Below are positions 8,234-18,123 of a DNA stretch of 64,000 bases, in pieces. This DNA is from Bog-473 sp963745175. GTDB taxonomy: Bacteria; Actinomycetota; Acidimicrobiia; Acidimicrobiales; RAAP-2. Made by a program: the position numbers and the translations under genes. Each line of letters begins with the position of its first letter. Within the stretch, counting starts at the first letter, position 1. Under the pieces are notes generated by a model. The model saw nothing but the letters and a program-made list of their open reading frames with translations, ran no database searches and was not told the DNA's origin. The DNA lies in NCBI GenBank assembly GCA_963745175.1, contig CAVUWK010000005.1:248001-312000 (forward strand), given 5' to 3'.

Positions 8234-9172
8234 CTATGAGTTGTTCCAGTTCACCGAGAACGACGATCCGTCGGAGCTGAGACTGGTCGGCGTGGCCAGG
8301 GTGGTCCCGTTGTCCACCATGGTGATCTCGTTGGCATTGAAGGCGGACAGCGATCCCTTGGTGCCGGCCGTGTTGATCACCGACGAGCCGGAGTAGTTGA
8401 CCTGGCCGAAGTCGGCCAGCGGCACCTCGCTGCAGAACAGCAGGGTGCAGGACGACGGCGCCTCGGCGATCGCCTCGGCGGAGGACCGGGCGAAGCCGCT
8501 CCCCGTCTGCGTGGTCGAGAACGTCCAGCCGGCGGTCGTGTCCTTGATCTCCAACGTGAACGACGTCCCCGCCGGGTTCGACGCCACCAGGGCCGTCATC
8601 TGGTCACCCGGCTGCACGGGATACTGGCTCGGCAGTGTGACGGAGGGGTTGGGGTACATCTCGTACCAGGCGTAGTAGCTGGGCGCGCCCGAGACACAGT
8701 CGGAATCGGTCCCGAGCTGCTCCACGCTCGACGAGTTGTAGCCATCGAGGCCGACCCAGAAGGCCGACGCCGCGTCAGGCCCACCGAGAAGCCCGTTGAG
8801 GGTGCTCAGCCCCAAGATGCCGTCCAACCCACCGCTGCTGTTGGCGCAGTTGACGGTCGGCTCGGTCCACGAGGACGCCACCGAGCTGAACGTGTCGTTG
8901 GTGTCGGCGTAGCCCGACCAGTTGGCCGACTGCACCGCGGTGGCGTGCCGGAGGCCGTGGCCGAGGAGGGACCCCAGAGCACCCGGGATCGTGACCTTGC
9001 CGATGACCGGCACGTGATAGAGCCCCGGTACCGCAGGGCCGGCGGATGCCGCCGCATGGTTTGCAGCCGCCGCCGCAGCCGCCGGCTCGGCGGCGGCGGG
9101 CGTCAGGACCATGGCGGCCGGGGCCGCCAGGCCGATCAGCGCCAGCGCACCGGACAGAAACACCTTCCGCAT
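8234..9172 (-). CDS. Secreted G1 family (eqolisin-like) glutamic endopeptidase
   Basis: 312 aa, started at the ATG preceded by GGGGAGG. Residues 1-28 form a Sec signal peptide (MRKVFLSGALALIGLAAPAA) followed by an Ala-rich linker. The mature part carries G1 peptidase landmarks: NWSGYA, SSWTEP, FWVGLDGYNSSSVEQLGTD (Gln of the catalytic dyad), YYAWYEMYP and SSAEAIAEAP (catalytic Glu). The family was first known from fungi as acid proteases and has bacterial members. Probably exported for protein scavenging at low pH. It stands alone, 159 bases from the next gene on the same strand. Confidence 0.85.
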   Translation of the reverse strand: MRKVFLSGALALIGLAAPAAMVLTPAAAEPAAAAAAANHAAASAGPAVPGLYHVPVIGKVTIPGALGSLLGHGLRHATAVQSANWSGYADTNDTFSSVASSWTEPTVNCANSSGGLDGILGLSTLNGLLGGPDAASAFWVGLDGYNSSSVEQLGTDSDCVSGAPSYYAWYEMYPNPSVTLPSQYPVQPGDQMTALVASNPAGTSFTLEIKDTTAGWTFSTTQTGSGFARSSAEAIAEAPSSCTLLFCSEVPLADFGQVNYSGSSVINTAGTKGSLSAFNANEITMVDNGTTLATPTSLSSDGSSFSVNWNNS

Positions 9173-9331
9173 GGAACCTCCCCGATCATGGGCTCGCGTG
9201 AGCCATTTCCCACCAGACCAGACACAGCAGGTACGGGATGCACGACGGCCGTTGCAGCCGTGCGGCGCAACGTTGCGGTCGCACGGCGCGGGCCGACGCA
9301 CCCCCCGTACCGTGTGAGTAACGGCGGAGGG

Positions 9332-10477
9332 TCAGGGATCTCGCGGAAGACCGAGAACCTTTTCGGCCACGATGTTGCGCTGGACCTCGGCCGTGCCGCC
9401 GCCGACGGTCAGCGCCGGGGCGAAGAGGAAGCCACGGGACCAGGTGGGGTCGGCCGGGACGGGCGGGGCGCCGGATCGGCCCCAGCCACCGACCGGGCCG
9501 GTGCCCGCCAGCATGGCGTGGGGACCGGCCAGGTCCCGGGCGATATCCATGATGTGCTGGCCGTGGGCGTCGGCGATGGCCTTGCGGACCGAGGCCTCCG
9601 CCCCCGGGGCCCGGCCCGCCAGGACAGCCGAGACCATCCGCAGCCGCAGCACCCGGAGGATCTGGGCCTCTATGAAGACGTCGACGAGGCGGTCCCGGGT
9701 CGAGGGGTCGGGCGCACCACCGGCGCCCCGGATCAGATCCACGAGATCCTCGGCCGTCGGGCCCATCCCCCACAGCGCCCCCTCCCCCGAGAGCGACACA
9801 CGTTCGTTGCCCAGGGTGACCTTGGCCAGCTCCCATCCGGCGTGCTCGGGCCCGATGAGGTGGTCGGCCGGGATGCGCACGTCGGTGAGGAAGACCTCGT
9901 TGAAGGCGTGCTCCCCCGTCATGTCGATGAGCGGCCGGATCTCGATGCCCGGCGCATCCATGGGGCAGACGAAGTAGCTGATCCCCAGGTGCTTGGTCGC
10001 CGTCGGATCGGTGCGGGCGAGCAAGATCCCCCACTTGGCGATGTGCGCGTAGCTCGTCCACACCTTCTGCCCGTTGACGACCCAGTGGTCGCCGTCACGC
10101 TCGGCCCGGGTGGTGAGCGAGGCCAGGTCGGAGCCGGCGCCGGGCTCGGAGAAGAGCTGGCACCAGAAGTCCTCCCCGCTGAGCAGCGGCCAGAGCCAGC
10201 GGTCCTTCTGCTCGTCGGTGCCGGCGTCCATGAGGGTCGGCCCCGCCCAACCGATGCCGATGGGGTTGATCGGGCGCCGCACCCCGGCCCGCCGCAGCTC
10301 CTCGTCGATCATGAGCTGGGTCAGCGGATCGGCATCGAGCCCGTAGGGGGTGGCCCAGTGGGGAGCCACGTATCCCGCCTCGGCCAGCTGGCGGCCCGTC
10401 GGGTGCGGGTGCTCGGCCAGCCAGTCCCGCACCCGGAGGCGGCGGGGGTCGTCGTCTCCGGGGAGGCCGAGGTCCAC
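9332..10477 (-). CDS. Acyl-CoA dehydrogenase
   Basis: 381 aa from a GTG. The middle region has FSEPGAGSDLASLTTRAERD and GQKVWTSYAH of the ACAD middle domain, and the C-terminal helical domain ends TVGGGTAEVQRNIVAEKVLG. This is a FadE-type flavoprotein oxidising an acyl-CoA at C2-C3. The substrate is unknown. It diverges from a FadD-type ligase with a 99-base gap in which no KstR-like palindrome was found. Full length with no frame problems. Confidence 0.85.
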   Translation of the reverse strand: MDLGLPGDDDPRRLRVRDWLAEHPHPTGRQLAEAGYVAPHWATPYGLDADPLTQLMIDEELRRAGVRRPINPIGIGWAGPTLMDAGTDEQKDRWLWPLLSGEDFWCQLFSEPGAGSDLASLTTRAERDGDHWVVNGQKVWTSYAHIAKWGILLARTDPTATKHLGISYFVCPMDAPGIEIRPLIDMTGEHAFNEVFLTDVRIPADHLIGPEHAGWELAKVTLGNERVSLSGEGALWGMGPTAEDLVDLIRGAGGAPDPSTRDRLVDVFIEAQILRVLRLRMVSAVLAGRAPGAEASVRKAIADAHGQHIMDIARDLAGPHAMLAGTGPVGGWGRSGAPPVPADPTWSRGFLFAPALTVGGGTAEVQRNIVAEKVLGLPRDP

Positions 10478-10576
10478 GCGCGGAGCGTAGGCTCACCGCC
10501 ACGCTTCGCGCATCTCGGCGGGGGCGGGGGGTCGACGGGCGTCGACGGTCGAATTGGTGGGGACGATGGAGCGAGG

Positions 10577-12204
10577 ATGACTGACTGGAATTACGCAGAC
10601 GTCTGGGAGACGGTGGCGGATGTGCAGCCCGACGCGATCGCCGTCACCCAGGGCAGCCGCAATGTCGCCTGGGACGAGTTCGACCGCGGCGCCGACGGCA
10701 TCGCGCAATTCCTGCTCGACCTCGATGCCGTCCAGCAGGACAAGGTGGCGATCTACCTCTACAACTCGCCCGAGTACCTGCAGACAACCTTCGCCGCGGT
10801 CAAGGTCGGCCTGGTCCCGGTCAACACCAACTACCGCTACGGCGACGACGAGCTGAGCTACCTGTGGGAGAACGCCGACGCGATCGCGGTGGTGTTCCAC
10901 GGCGCGTTCGCCGACCGTATCGAGGGCATCCTCGACCGCGTGCCCGGCGTGAAGGGCTGGCTCTGGGTCGACGACGGCACCGGCCCCTGCCCCGACTGGG
11001 CCACCCCCTACGAGGACGCCGCCAAGTCCGCCATCGGCCGGGTGCGCGCGCCGTGGGGCCGCAGCGGCGACGACCTCTTCATGCTCTACACCGGCGGCAC
11101 GACCGGCATGCCCAAGGGGGTCATGTGGCGGCAGGACGACCTCTTCGCCCGCCTGATCGACAGCGCGGTGCGCCACTACCCCGTTGACGGCGGCCTGGAC
11201 GGCGGTGCGCGCCGCGCTCGAGGCGAGCCCCGGCGGCGTCACCATCCTGCCGGCCTGCCCGCTCATGCACGGGACCGGCAACTTCCCCTCCAACACCGTG
11301 TTGGCCGAGGGCGGCCGGGTCTGCCTGCTCGAGTCGCGCCGCTACGACCCGGTGGAGCTGCTCGACACCATCGAGCGCGAGAAGGTGAACGGCCTCGTCT
11401 TCGTGGGCGACCCCTTCGCCCGCCCGCTCCTGGCCGCGCTCGACGAGCATCCGGGCCGGTGGGACCTCAGCTCGCTCATGATGATCATCTCCTCGGGGGC
11501 CATGTGGAGCGAGCCCGTGAAGGAAGGGTTGCTGGCCCAGCACCCGGGCATGCTCCTGGTCGACGCCTTCAGCTCGTCGGAGGCGCTCGGCATGGGCGTG
11601 TCGGTCTCGGCCAGCGGCGCAGCGGCCAAGACGGCATCGTTCACGCTCGGCCCCGACGTGAAGGTGCTCACCGAGGACGGCCGGCCGGTCGAACCCGGCT
11701 CCGACGAAGTCGGCGTGCTGGCGCTGGGCGGGCGCAACCCGCTCGGCTATTACAAGGACGAGGAGAAGTCGGACCGCACCTTCAAGGAAATCGACGGGGT
11801 GCGCTACTCCATCCCGGGCGACTACGCCCAGGTCGACGCCGACGGCACCATCCACCTGCTCGGCCGGGGCTCGGTCTGCATCAACTCGGGCGGCGAGAAG
11901 ATCTTCCCCGAGGAGGTCGAGGAGGCACTGAAGACCCACGACGCCGTCCGGGATGCCGTCGTGGTGGGCATCCCGCACCCGACCTACGGCGAGCAGATCG
12001 TGGCCGTGGTCGAGCTCCACGAGGGCTGCCGCCGAGCCGGCCGAGGCCGAGCTGATCGATCACGTGAAGGGACGCCTGGCCTCGTACAAGGCACCTCGGC
12101 GTGTGCGCATCGTCAGCACCATCGGGCGGGCACCCAACGGCAAGGTCGACTACAAGCGCCACCGGGCCGAGTCGATGGAGGAACTCGGGGTCGCCGCCGG
12201 CTGA
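10577..12204 (+). CDS. Acyl-CoA synthetase of the FadD19-like branch (two frameshifts)
   Basis: About 540 aa after correction. The N-terminus TDWNYADVWETVADVQPDAI leads to the ATP loop LYTGGTTGMPKGVMW; the adenylate motifs SSSEALG, GVRYSIPGDYA and GRGSVCINSGGEKIFPEEVE follow, and the C-terminus carries the catalytic Lys region PNGKVDYKRHRAE. Reading frame changes near 11185 and 12030; both look like single-base insertions because codon bias and homology resume at once. It activates a carboxylic acid as CoA thioester through an acyl-adenylate. Its similarity to the ligase at 16357 suggests a steroid or long-chain substrate; this is inference. Confidence 0.8.
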
Positions 12205-12275
12205 ACCACGTCGGCCACCGGCGCTGAACCACGGTGGCTCGCGTCCCGTGGGTCGGCCTGAGCCAGACTGTGGCC

Positions 12276-12869
12276 ATGTTCATCGCCCCGGTTGACGCCA
12301 CATTGGGCGAGGACGAATGGCGGTCCTTCGTGGAGTCACATCCGTTCGGCCATCTGGTCGCACCGGGTGGCGCCGGGCTCGACCTGCCCGTGGTCGTGCC
12401 CACGCAGTTCGTGTTGGAGGGCAGCACGGTGTGGCTGCATCTCGTGCGGGCGAACCCGGTGTTCGGGGCGTTGGCCGAGAACCCACGGGTGCTGTTGAGC
12501 GTGGCCGACGACTGGGCCTTCATCCCCTCGTCGTGGAAGGCGGTCGGCGACGAGGACCCCGCGCTCGGGATCCCGACGACCTACTACGGGGCGGTGCAGC
12601 TGGCCGGCACGGCGACGGTGCACGACGAGCGCACGGCGCCGGGCAGCGTGGCGGCGATCTTGCGCCGCCAGCTCTCGGTGTTCCAGCCGGACATCGACGT
12701 GGCCGACCCGGGCGAGTCGCACGCGGCGAAGCTGCTCGGGATCCTCGGCATCGAGATCAGCGTGGAGCAGGTCACGGCGAAGTTCAAGTACGGCGGCAAC
12801 GTCGACGAGACGCACCGCCGGGCGGTGGTGGAGCATCTGCGCCGAGCGCGGCGGGCCGGGGGACGATGA
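12276..12869 (+). CDS. FMN-binding split-barrel protein, PaiB-type
   Basis: 197 aa starting MFIAPVDATLGEDEWRSFVE. The pattern ESHPFGHLVAP, LHLVRANP, SWKAVGDEDPALGIPTTYYG and KLLGILGIEISVEQVTAKFK is that of the PaiB/FMN-binding negative transcriptional regulator family. These proteins have a flavoreductase-like barrel, and many are enzymes or of unknown role rather than repressors. It lies 71 bases after the ligase, perhaps in the same transcript. Confidence 0.8.
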   Translation: MFIAPVDATLGEDEWRSFVESHPFGHLVAPGGAGLDLPVVVPTQFVLEGSTVWLHLVRANPVFGALAENPRVLLSVADDWAFIPSSWKAVGDEDPALGIPTTYYGAVQLAGTATVHDERTAPGSVAAILRRQLSVFQPDIDVADPGESHAAKLLGILGIEISVEQVTAKFKYGGNVDETHRRAVVEHLRRARRAGGR

Positions 12870-12918
12870 CGCGGCAGCCCACGTGGCGCGTCGCCTGCAG
12901 GGCTGAGGAAGGGCGCGA

Positions 12919-13368
12919 TTACCCGACGGCGGCGGCCAGGTTGGCCAACGTCGCCGCCATCTCCTTCTCGGCGTGCTGCGCGCTGTGGTCGCCCATGACG
13001 CGCGCCACCGTGACGAACCAGGGCTTGCGCCGATCCGACCACGACTCCGTCACCCGGCAGCCCGCCTCGGTCTCCTCGAAGTCGTAGCGCCAGTTGGCCA
13101 CCGCCAGCGGTCCTGACGTCACGGCGAACTCGAACACCTTGCTCGGCTCGCAGCCGACGACGGTCACCGTGGTGGACCAGCGCCGGACCCCGTTCTTATT
13201 GGTGCCCTTGAAGACGGCTCCGAGGGCGGGACCGCTCGCGCCCTTCACCCACTTGCCGCCGGCGTTCTCGGGTGACCACTCCCCCATGCGGGGCAGGTCG
13301 GCCACGAGGGCCCACACCTTCTCGGCAGGGGCGTTGATGTCCAGGGTGGCGGCAGTCGGGTAGGCCAT
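12919..13368 (-). CDS. SRPBCC (START/Bet v1-like) small-molecule-binding protein
   Basis: 149 aa starting MAYPTAATLDINAPAEKVWA, a typical polyketide-cyclase/SRPBCC opening, with WSPENAGGKW and RVTESWSDRRKPWF further on. It probably binds a hydrophobic ligand. The start is only 22 bases from the divergent aldolase-family gene, so the promoters overlap and the two may be regulated together. Confidence 0.8.
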   Translation of the reverse strand: MAYPTAATLDINAPAEKVWALVADLPRMGEWSPENAGGKWVKGASGPALGAVFKGTNKNGVRRWSTTVTVVGCEPSKVFEFAVTSGPLAVANWRYDFEETEAGCRVTESWSDRRKPWFVTVARVMGDHSAQHAEKEMAATLANLAAAVG

Positions 13369-13390
13369 GGTCAGACGATAGTTTGGGGGG

Positions 13391-14164
13391 ATGGAACAGG
13401 CCCGCACGCTGCTCATGCCCTCACCCCCGACGTTCGCCAATGTGGAAGAGGAGCGCCTGCACCGCAAGCAGAAGCTGGCCGGCGCGCTGCGCCTGTTCGG
13501 CCGCTTCGGCTTCTCCGAGGGCGTCGCCGGCCACATCACCGCCCGCGACCCGGAGCTGACGGACCATTTCTGGGTCAACCCGTTCGGCATGAGCTTCCGC
13601 CATGTGCGCGTGTCCGACCTCATCCTCGTGAGCCACACCGGCGAGGTCGTCGAGGGGAGCCGCCCGGTCAACCCGGCCGCCTTCGCCATCCATTCCGCCG
13701 TGCACGCGGCCCGACCGGACGTCGTGGCGGCCGCCCACGCGCACTCGATCTACGGCAAGGCCTGGTCCGCGCTCGGACGGCCGCTCGACCCCATCACGCA
13801 GGATGCCTGCGTGTTCTACGAGGACCACACGGTGTGCGAGGAGGGCGGCGGCGCCATCGTGCTCGAGGAGGCTGCGGCCAAGGCCCTGGCGGCCGCGCTC
13901 GGTCCGCACAAGGCCACGATCCACCGCAACCACGGATTGTTCACCGTCGGGCACACGGTCGACGAGGCCGCGTGGTGGTTCATCACCATGGAGCGTTCCT
14001 GCCAGGCGCAGCTGTTGGCCGAAGCGGCGGGGACCCCGCTCCTCATCGACGACGAAGGGGCCCGCTACACCCGTGATCACTCCGCCTCGCACGGCGCGGG
14101 GTGGTTCTCGTTCCAGCCGATGTGGGACGAGATCTCGCGCAGCGAACCCGAACTGTTCGACTGA
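13391..14164 (+). CDS. Class II aldolase/adducin family protein
   Basis: 257 aa preceded by a GGGGGG run as ribosome binding site. Motifs of the zinc-dependent fold include GHITARDPE, AAHAHSIYGKAWSALGR and HRNHGLFTVGHTVDEA with metal-binding His residues. Enzymes of this family perform aldol cleavage or decarboxylation of sugar phosphates and related acids; the substrate here is unknown. Divergent from the SRPBCC gene. Confidence 0.85.
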   Translation: MEQARTLLMPSPPTFANVEEERLHRKQKLAGALRLFGRFGFSEGVAGHITARDPELTDHFWVNPFGMSFRHVRVSDLILVSHTGEVVEGSRPVNPAAFAIHSAVHAARPDVVAAAHAHSIYGKAWSALGRPLDPITQDACVFYEDHTVCEEGGGAIVLEEAAAKALAAALGPHKATIHRNHGLFTVGHTVDEAAWWFITMERSCQAQLLAEAAGTPLLIDDEGARYTRDHSASHGAGWFSFQPMWDEISRSEPELFD

Positions 14165-14277
14165 CGCTGGACGGCCAGATCCGCGCAATCAGGTGGTCCC
14201 CGCTTCGACAGATGAGGTGAAGTAGGTTCTCGGCGGGACTCCTCAGGCGGCGTCCTCAACCATCTGAGGAGGAATGC

Positions 14278-16224
14278 ATGCGTCGAATCGCGTCGTCTAT
14301 CGTGCTTGCCGCGGTTCTGGCTGTGGGAGGTTCCATCGCCGGTCTCGGTGCGGGTCAAGCGGGTGCAACCGTCCCCACGCCACCAGCTCTCGTGACCCCG
14401 AGCGTGTGGACGCAAAGCGCCGTCGTGTCGCCTTCGGTTTCCAACAGGGCCGAGCTCTTCGGCACGACCTGCGCAACGAGCACCTTCTGCGTGGCAGTTG
14501 GATTCGAGGACACGACTTCCACCGTGCCCCTCATCGAGCAATGGAACGGGGTCGGATGGTCGATCGTCAGCAACATCCCCGTCCCGACAGGCACCGATGA
14601 CAATTCTCTCAACGCCGTCTCGTGTGCCGGGCCCAACTTCTGCGTCGCGGTCGGCGACAGCAACGGTGTCCCTCTGGCCGAGCATTGGAACGGCTCGACG
14701 TGGTCGGTGGTGGCGACCGTCAACCCGGTCGGCTCGACCGGCGCCGCGTTGTTCAGCGTCTCGTGCCTGAGTGCGACATCGTGCATGGCGGTGGGTGAGG
14801 ACCGGCCCGGCGGGATCGACGCTCCGTTAAGCGAGTCATGGAACGGAACGAGTTGGTCAGTCGTCGCGAACCCGGGACTGGCCGGCTCGACTTCGGCCAG
14901 CTTCAGCGGCGTGTCCTGCGTCACACCGACCTGGTGCATGGCGGCCGGCTCCAACCAGACGGGCGGCGCCACCCTCAACCTGGCCGAGACGTGGAACGGC
15001 ACGACGTGGACGGTCCAGACGACCCCTGATCCCGCTCTGGCCACGGTTGCCGGATTCGCTGCCGTCTCCTGCGCGGGCGCCTCCTACTGCGTGGCGGTCG
15101 GCGATTTCGAGACCGCTACGAGCCCTGACCGCACCATGATCGAAGTCTGGAACGGCTCGACCTGGTCGCTCGCCACCACGCCCAATTCGAGCGCGACTCT
15201 GCCGAACGAACTCGCGGGAGTGGCGTGCGTGAGTGCGACATCGTGCACGGCAGTCGGCCGGACGGGCAACGTCAACTTCACCCCCCTGGCCTTGAGCTGG
15301 AACGGCGTGACATGGTCACTCGCCACGACGCCAGGCCTCGGGTCGTCGACAGCAAGCGAGCTGAACAACACGGCCTGCCTGACCGATTGGGCCTGCATCG
15401 CCGTCGGTGATTCGACGCTCTCCGGGATCAGCCAGCCCTACGCCCTGTCCGCCTCGGTCGCCCGTAGTGGCTACCGCTTCGCGGCGAGCGACGGCGGGGT
15501 GTTCGCCTACGGGGCGGGAGCCCCGTTCCTCGGCTCCATGGGGGGCACACCCCTGAACAAGCCCGTCGTCGGCATGGCGGTCATGCCGGCCGGCGACGGC
15601 TACGACCTGGTGGCCTCCGATGGTGGGATCTTCAACTTCGGCTCGGCCCAGTTCTACGGTTCGACGGGCAGCATGCACCTCAATGCGCCGGTCGTCGGCA
15701 TGGCGCTGACCGCCGATGGGGCGGGCTACTGGCTGGTCGCCTCGGACGGGGGCATCTTCAGCTACGGCGACGCCCAGTTCTACGGGTCCACGGGCAGTCT
15801 CAAGCTCAACAAACCCATCGTGGGGATGGCCGCGACTCCGGACGGCAAGGGCTACTACCTGGTCGCCTCAGACGGGGGCATCTTCAACTACGGCGACGCC
15901 GCCTTCCAGGGCTCGGCCGGCTCCCTCACGCTGAACAAGCCTGTGGTCGGCATGGCCGCCCCGACGTCGGGGGGCTACTACCTAGTGGCCTCCGACGGCG
16001 GCATCTTCACCTACCCGACCACGGGCGGGCCTCCGTTCTTCGGCTCGACGGGCTCGATCACGCTGAACAAGCCCATCGTCGGGATGACCGCGGTCGCCGG
16101 CGGGTACTACCTGAGCGGTTCCGACGGCGGGGTCTTCACCTACCCGACCACGAACGGTCCGACGTTCTTCGGTTCGACGGGATCGATCGTGCTCAACCAG
16201 CCCATCGTGGGGATCTCGGGGTAG
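14278..16224 (+). CDS. Secreted double-propeller-like repeat protein (WNGxxWS and ASDGGIF repeats)
   Basis: 648 aa; the ATG at 14278 sits 6 bases after GAGGAGG. A signal peptide (about 1-30) is followed by seven repeats of roughly 50 residues, each with VSC...CVAVG...WNGxxWS (paired Cys), consistent with a seven-bladed propeller. Six repeats of about 42 residues follow, each GYxLVASDGGIFxYGDAxFxGSxG...LNKPIVGMA. No catalytic motif is seen. The same C-terminal repeats occur in the protein at 18124. Probably cell-surface or extracellular with a binding role; function unknown. Confidence 0.75.
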   Translation: MRRIASSIVLAAVLAVGGSIAGLGAGQAGATVPTPPALVTPSVWTQSAVVSPSVSNRAELFGTTCATSTFCVAVGFEDTTSTVPLIEQWNGVGWSIVSNIPVPTGTDDNSLNAVSCAGPNFCVAVGDSNGVPLAEHWNGSTWSVVATVNPVGSTGAALFSVSCLSATSCMAVGEDRPGGIDAPLSESWNGTSWSVVANPGLAGSTSASFSGVSCVTPTWCMAAGSNQTGGATLNLAETWNGTTWTVQTTPDPALATVAGFAAVSCAGASYCVAVGDFETATSPDRTMIEVWNGSTWSLATTPNSSATLPNELAGVACVSATSCTAVGRTGNVNFTPLALSWNGVTWSLATTPGLGSSTASELNNTACLTDWACIAVGDSTLSGISQPYALSASVARSGYRFAASDGGVFAYGAGAPFLGSMGGTPLNKPVVGMAVMPAGDGYDLVASDGGIFNFGSAQFYGSTGSMHLNAPVVGMALTADGAGYWLVASDGGIFSYGDAQFYGSTGSLKLNKPIVGMAATPDGKGYYLVASDGGIFNYGDAAFQGSAGSLTLNKPVVGMAAPTSGGYYLVASDGGIFTYPTTGGPPFFGSTGSITLNKPIVGMTAVAGGYYLSGSDGGVFTYPTTNGPTFFGSTGSIVLNQPIVGISG

Positions 16225-16226
16225 GC

Positions 16227-16253
16227 GCCGGCGGAAGGGGTCGGTCCGCCGGC
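16227..16253 (+). terminator. Hairpin after the repeat-protein gene
   Basis: GCCGGCGGA, a nine-base loop, TCCGCCGGC: a perfect 9-bp GC stem starting 3 bases after the stop codon. No T-run follows, as is common for actinobacterial terminators. Confidence 0.5.
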
Positions 16254-16331
16254 AGGGCGCCGGCGGGAAGGGGCGGTGGGCTGCCCGGAGCGGCCGATTG
16301 CTGCATCGCCATTGCCGATTGCCCGCAGAAT

Positions 16332-16345
16332 GAGAACCTGTTCTA
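16332..16345. promoter_or_regulatory. KstR-like operator, one mismatch
   Basis: AGAACCTGTTCT core; it fits TnnAACnnGTTnnA except that the first T is G. It lies 12 bases before the ATG of the FadD19-like ligase, a position suited to repression. Confidence 0.5.
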
Positions 16346-16356
16346 ATCTGCGGCCG

Positions 16357-18001
16357 ATGGAGTTCAACCTCGCCGACCTGTTCGAGGCGGCCGTCGACGC
16401 CTATCCGGAGCGGGAGTACCTCGTCGCCGACGGCAAGCGGCGGACCTACGCGCAGATGGAGGCCCGGGCCAACCGCCTGGCGCACCATCTCGCCGCGCAG
16501 GGCATCGGCCCGGGGGACCACGTCGGGATCTACGCCTACAACTCGGTCGAATGGGTCGAGACCGCCTGGGCCGTGTTCAAGCTGCGGGCCATCTGGATCA
16601 ACATCAACTACCGCTACGTCAAGGACGAGCTCCGCTACCTCCTGACGAATGCCGACCTGCAGGCGCTCGTCCACCAGCGCGAGTTCTCGCCGCTCGTCGC
16701 CGCACTCCTGCCCGAGCTCCCGCAACTCCGTCACGTGATCGTGATCGAGGACGGCAGCGAGCGTCGAGCCGCCGCCCGGGTCGATCGCCTACGAGGACGC
16801 GCTGGCGGACCAGTCCGAAAAACGTGACTTCGGGCCGCGTACGGGCGACGACCTCTACATCCTCTACACCGGCGGGACGACCGGCATGCCCAAGGGCGTG
16901 GTGTGGCGCCACGAAGACGTCTTCTACGCGCTCGGCGGCGGCACGGACCCCGTGACGAACGTGCGGACCGACGACCCCGCGTCCATGGTCGCCAAGGGGG
17001 CGAACGGCGGCATGGTGCAGTTGCCCGTGGCACCGCTCATGCACGGGGCCACCCAGTGGTGCGTCATGGGCCAGAGCTTCGTCGGGTCCAAGATCGTCCT
17101 GATGGCCAAGTTCGACCCCCACGAGGTCTGGCGCCTGGTAGGCGAAGAGAAGGTCAACACCGTCATGATCACGGGGGACGCGATGGGCAAGCCGCTGATC
17201 GAGTCGCTCGACGACGAGGGGACGGACCACGACCTGTCGTCGCTCCTGGCGGTCGTGTCCTCGGCGGCCTTGTTCTCCGCCCCGGTCAAGGACCAGTTCT
17301 TCGAGCGCCTGCCCAACCTCGTGATTACCGACGCCATCGGCTCCTCGGAGGGCGGAAACAACGGCATGACCGTGGTGACGGCAGGCAACACCGCCATGAA
17401 GAGCGGGCCGACCGTGCACCTGCTGGGCGAGACGGTCGTCTTCGACGAGAACCTCGAGTTGGTGGAGCCCGGGTCGGGCGTCACCGGCAAGATCGCCCGC
17501 TCGGGCGACATCCCACTCGGCTACTACAACGACCCGAAGAAGACGGCCGAGGTCTTCATGCAGGTACGCGGGACCCGCTATGTCATGCCGGGCGACTACG
17601 CCACGGTGGAGGCGGACGGCTCGATCACGCTGCTCGGCCGGGGGTCGATCGTCATCAACTCCGGTGGTGAGAAGATCTTCCCCGAAGAGGTCGAGTCCGC
17701 GGTGCGTTCGCATCCCGACGTCATGGACGCCATCGTGTGCGGGGCGCCCGACGAGCGCTGGGGCCAGACCGTGGCCGCCATCGTGCAACCCCGGGTCGGC
17801 CACGATGCCCCGTCGCTGGAGTCCGTCCAGGAGCACTGCCGGTCCACCATCGCCGGCTACAAGCTGCCGCGCCGGCTCTACGTCGTTGACGCGGTCGAGC
17901 GGTCGCCCTCGGGGAAGCCCGACTACACCTGGGCCAGTGCCATCGTCAACGCCGACGCCGATGCCGACGCCAGCGCGGGAGCACAGCACTCGAAGACCTG
18001 A
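16357..18001 (+). CDS. Steroid/long-chain acyl-CoA synthetase, FadD19-like (one frameshift)
   Basis: About 547 aa. The N-terminus NLADLFEAAVDAYPEREYLV and the run NRLAHHL...YNSVEWVETAWA...NINYRYVKDELRYLL closely follow mycobacterial FadD19, which activates the C26 carboxylate of sterol side chains. The P-loop is LYTGGTTGMPKGVVWRHED; SIGSSEGG and GSIVINSGGEKIFPEEVE follow, and the end is SPSGKPDYTWA. The frame changes once near 16760 (consistent with a one-base insertion). A KstR-like palindrome precedes the start. Assignment to the FadD19 branch rests on remembered similarity, so substrate remains inferred. Confidence 0.8.
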
Positions 18002-18123
18002 GGAAGACCTCCGTCGGACCTCGACGCCCGGAACTGAGCCGGTCGACAGCCGTCGCCGCCGCGCGTTACCTTGCGCTCATCGAGCAGAGCCTGAACACGC
18101 CACGCTGGCGCAGACGCACCATC

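Noticed and set aside
8945..10576. A long rightward open frame running into the FadD gene from antisense of the peptidase and dehydrogenase genes
   Set aside because: Composition is Arg/Pro/Gly-rich shadow sequence; the true ligase start is the ATG at 10577 where family similarity begins.
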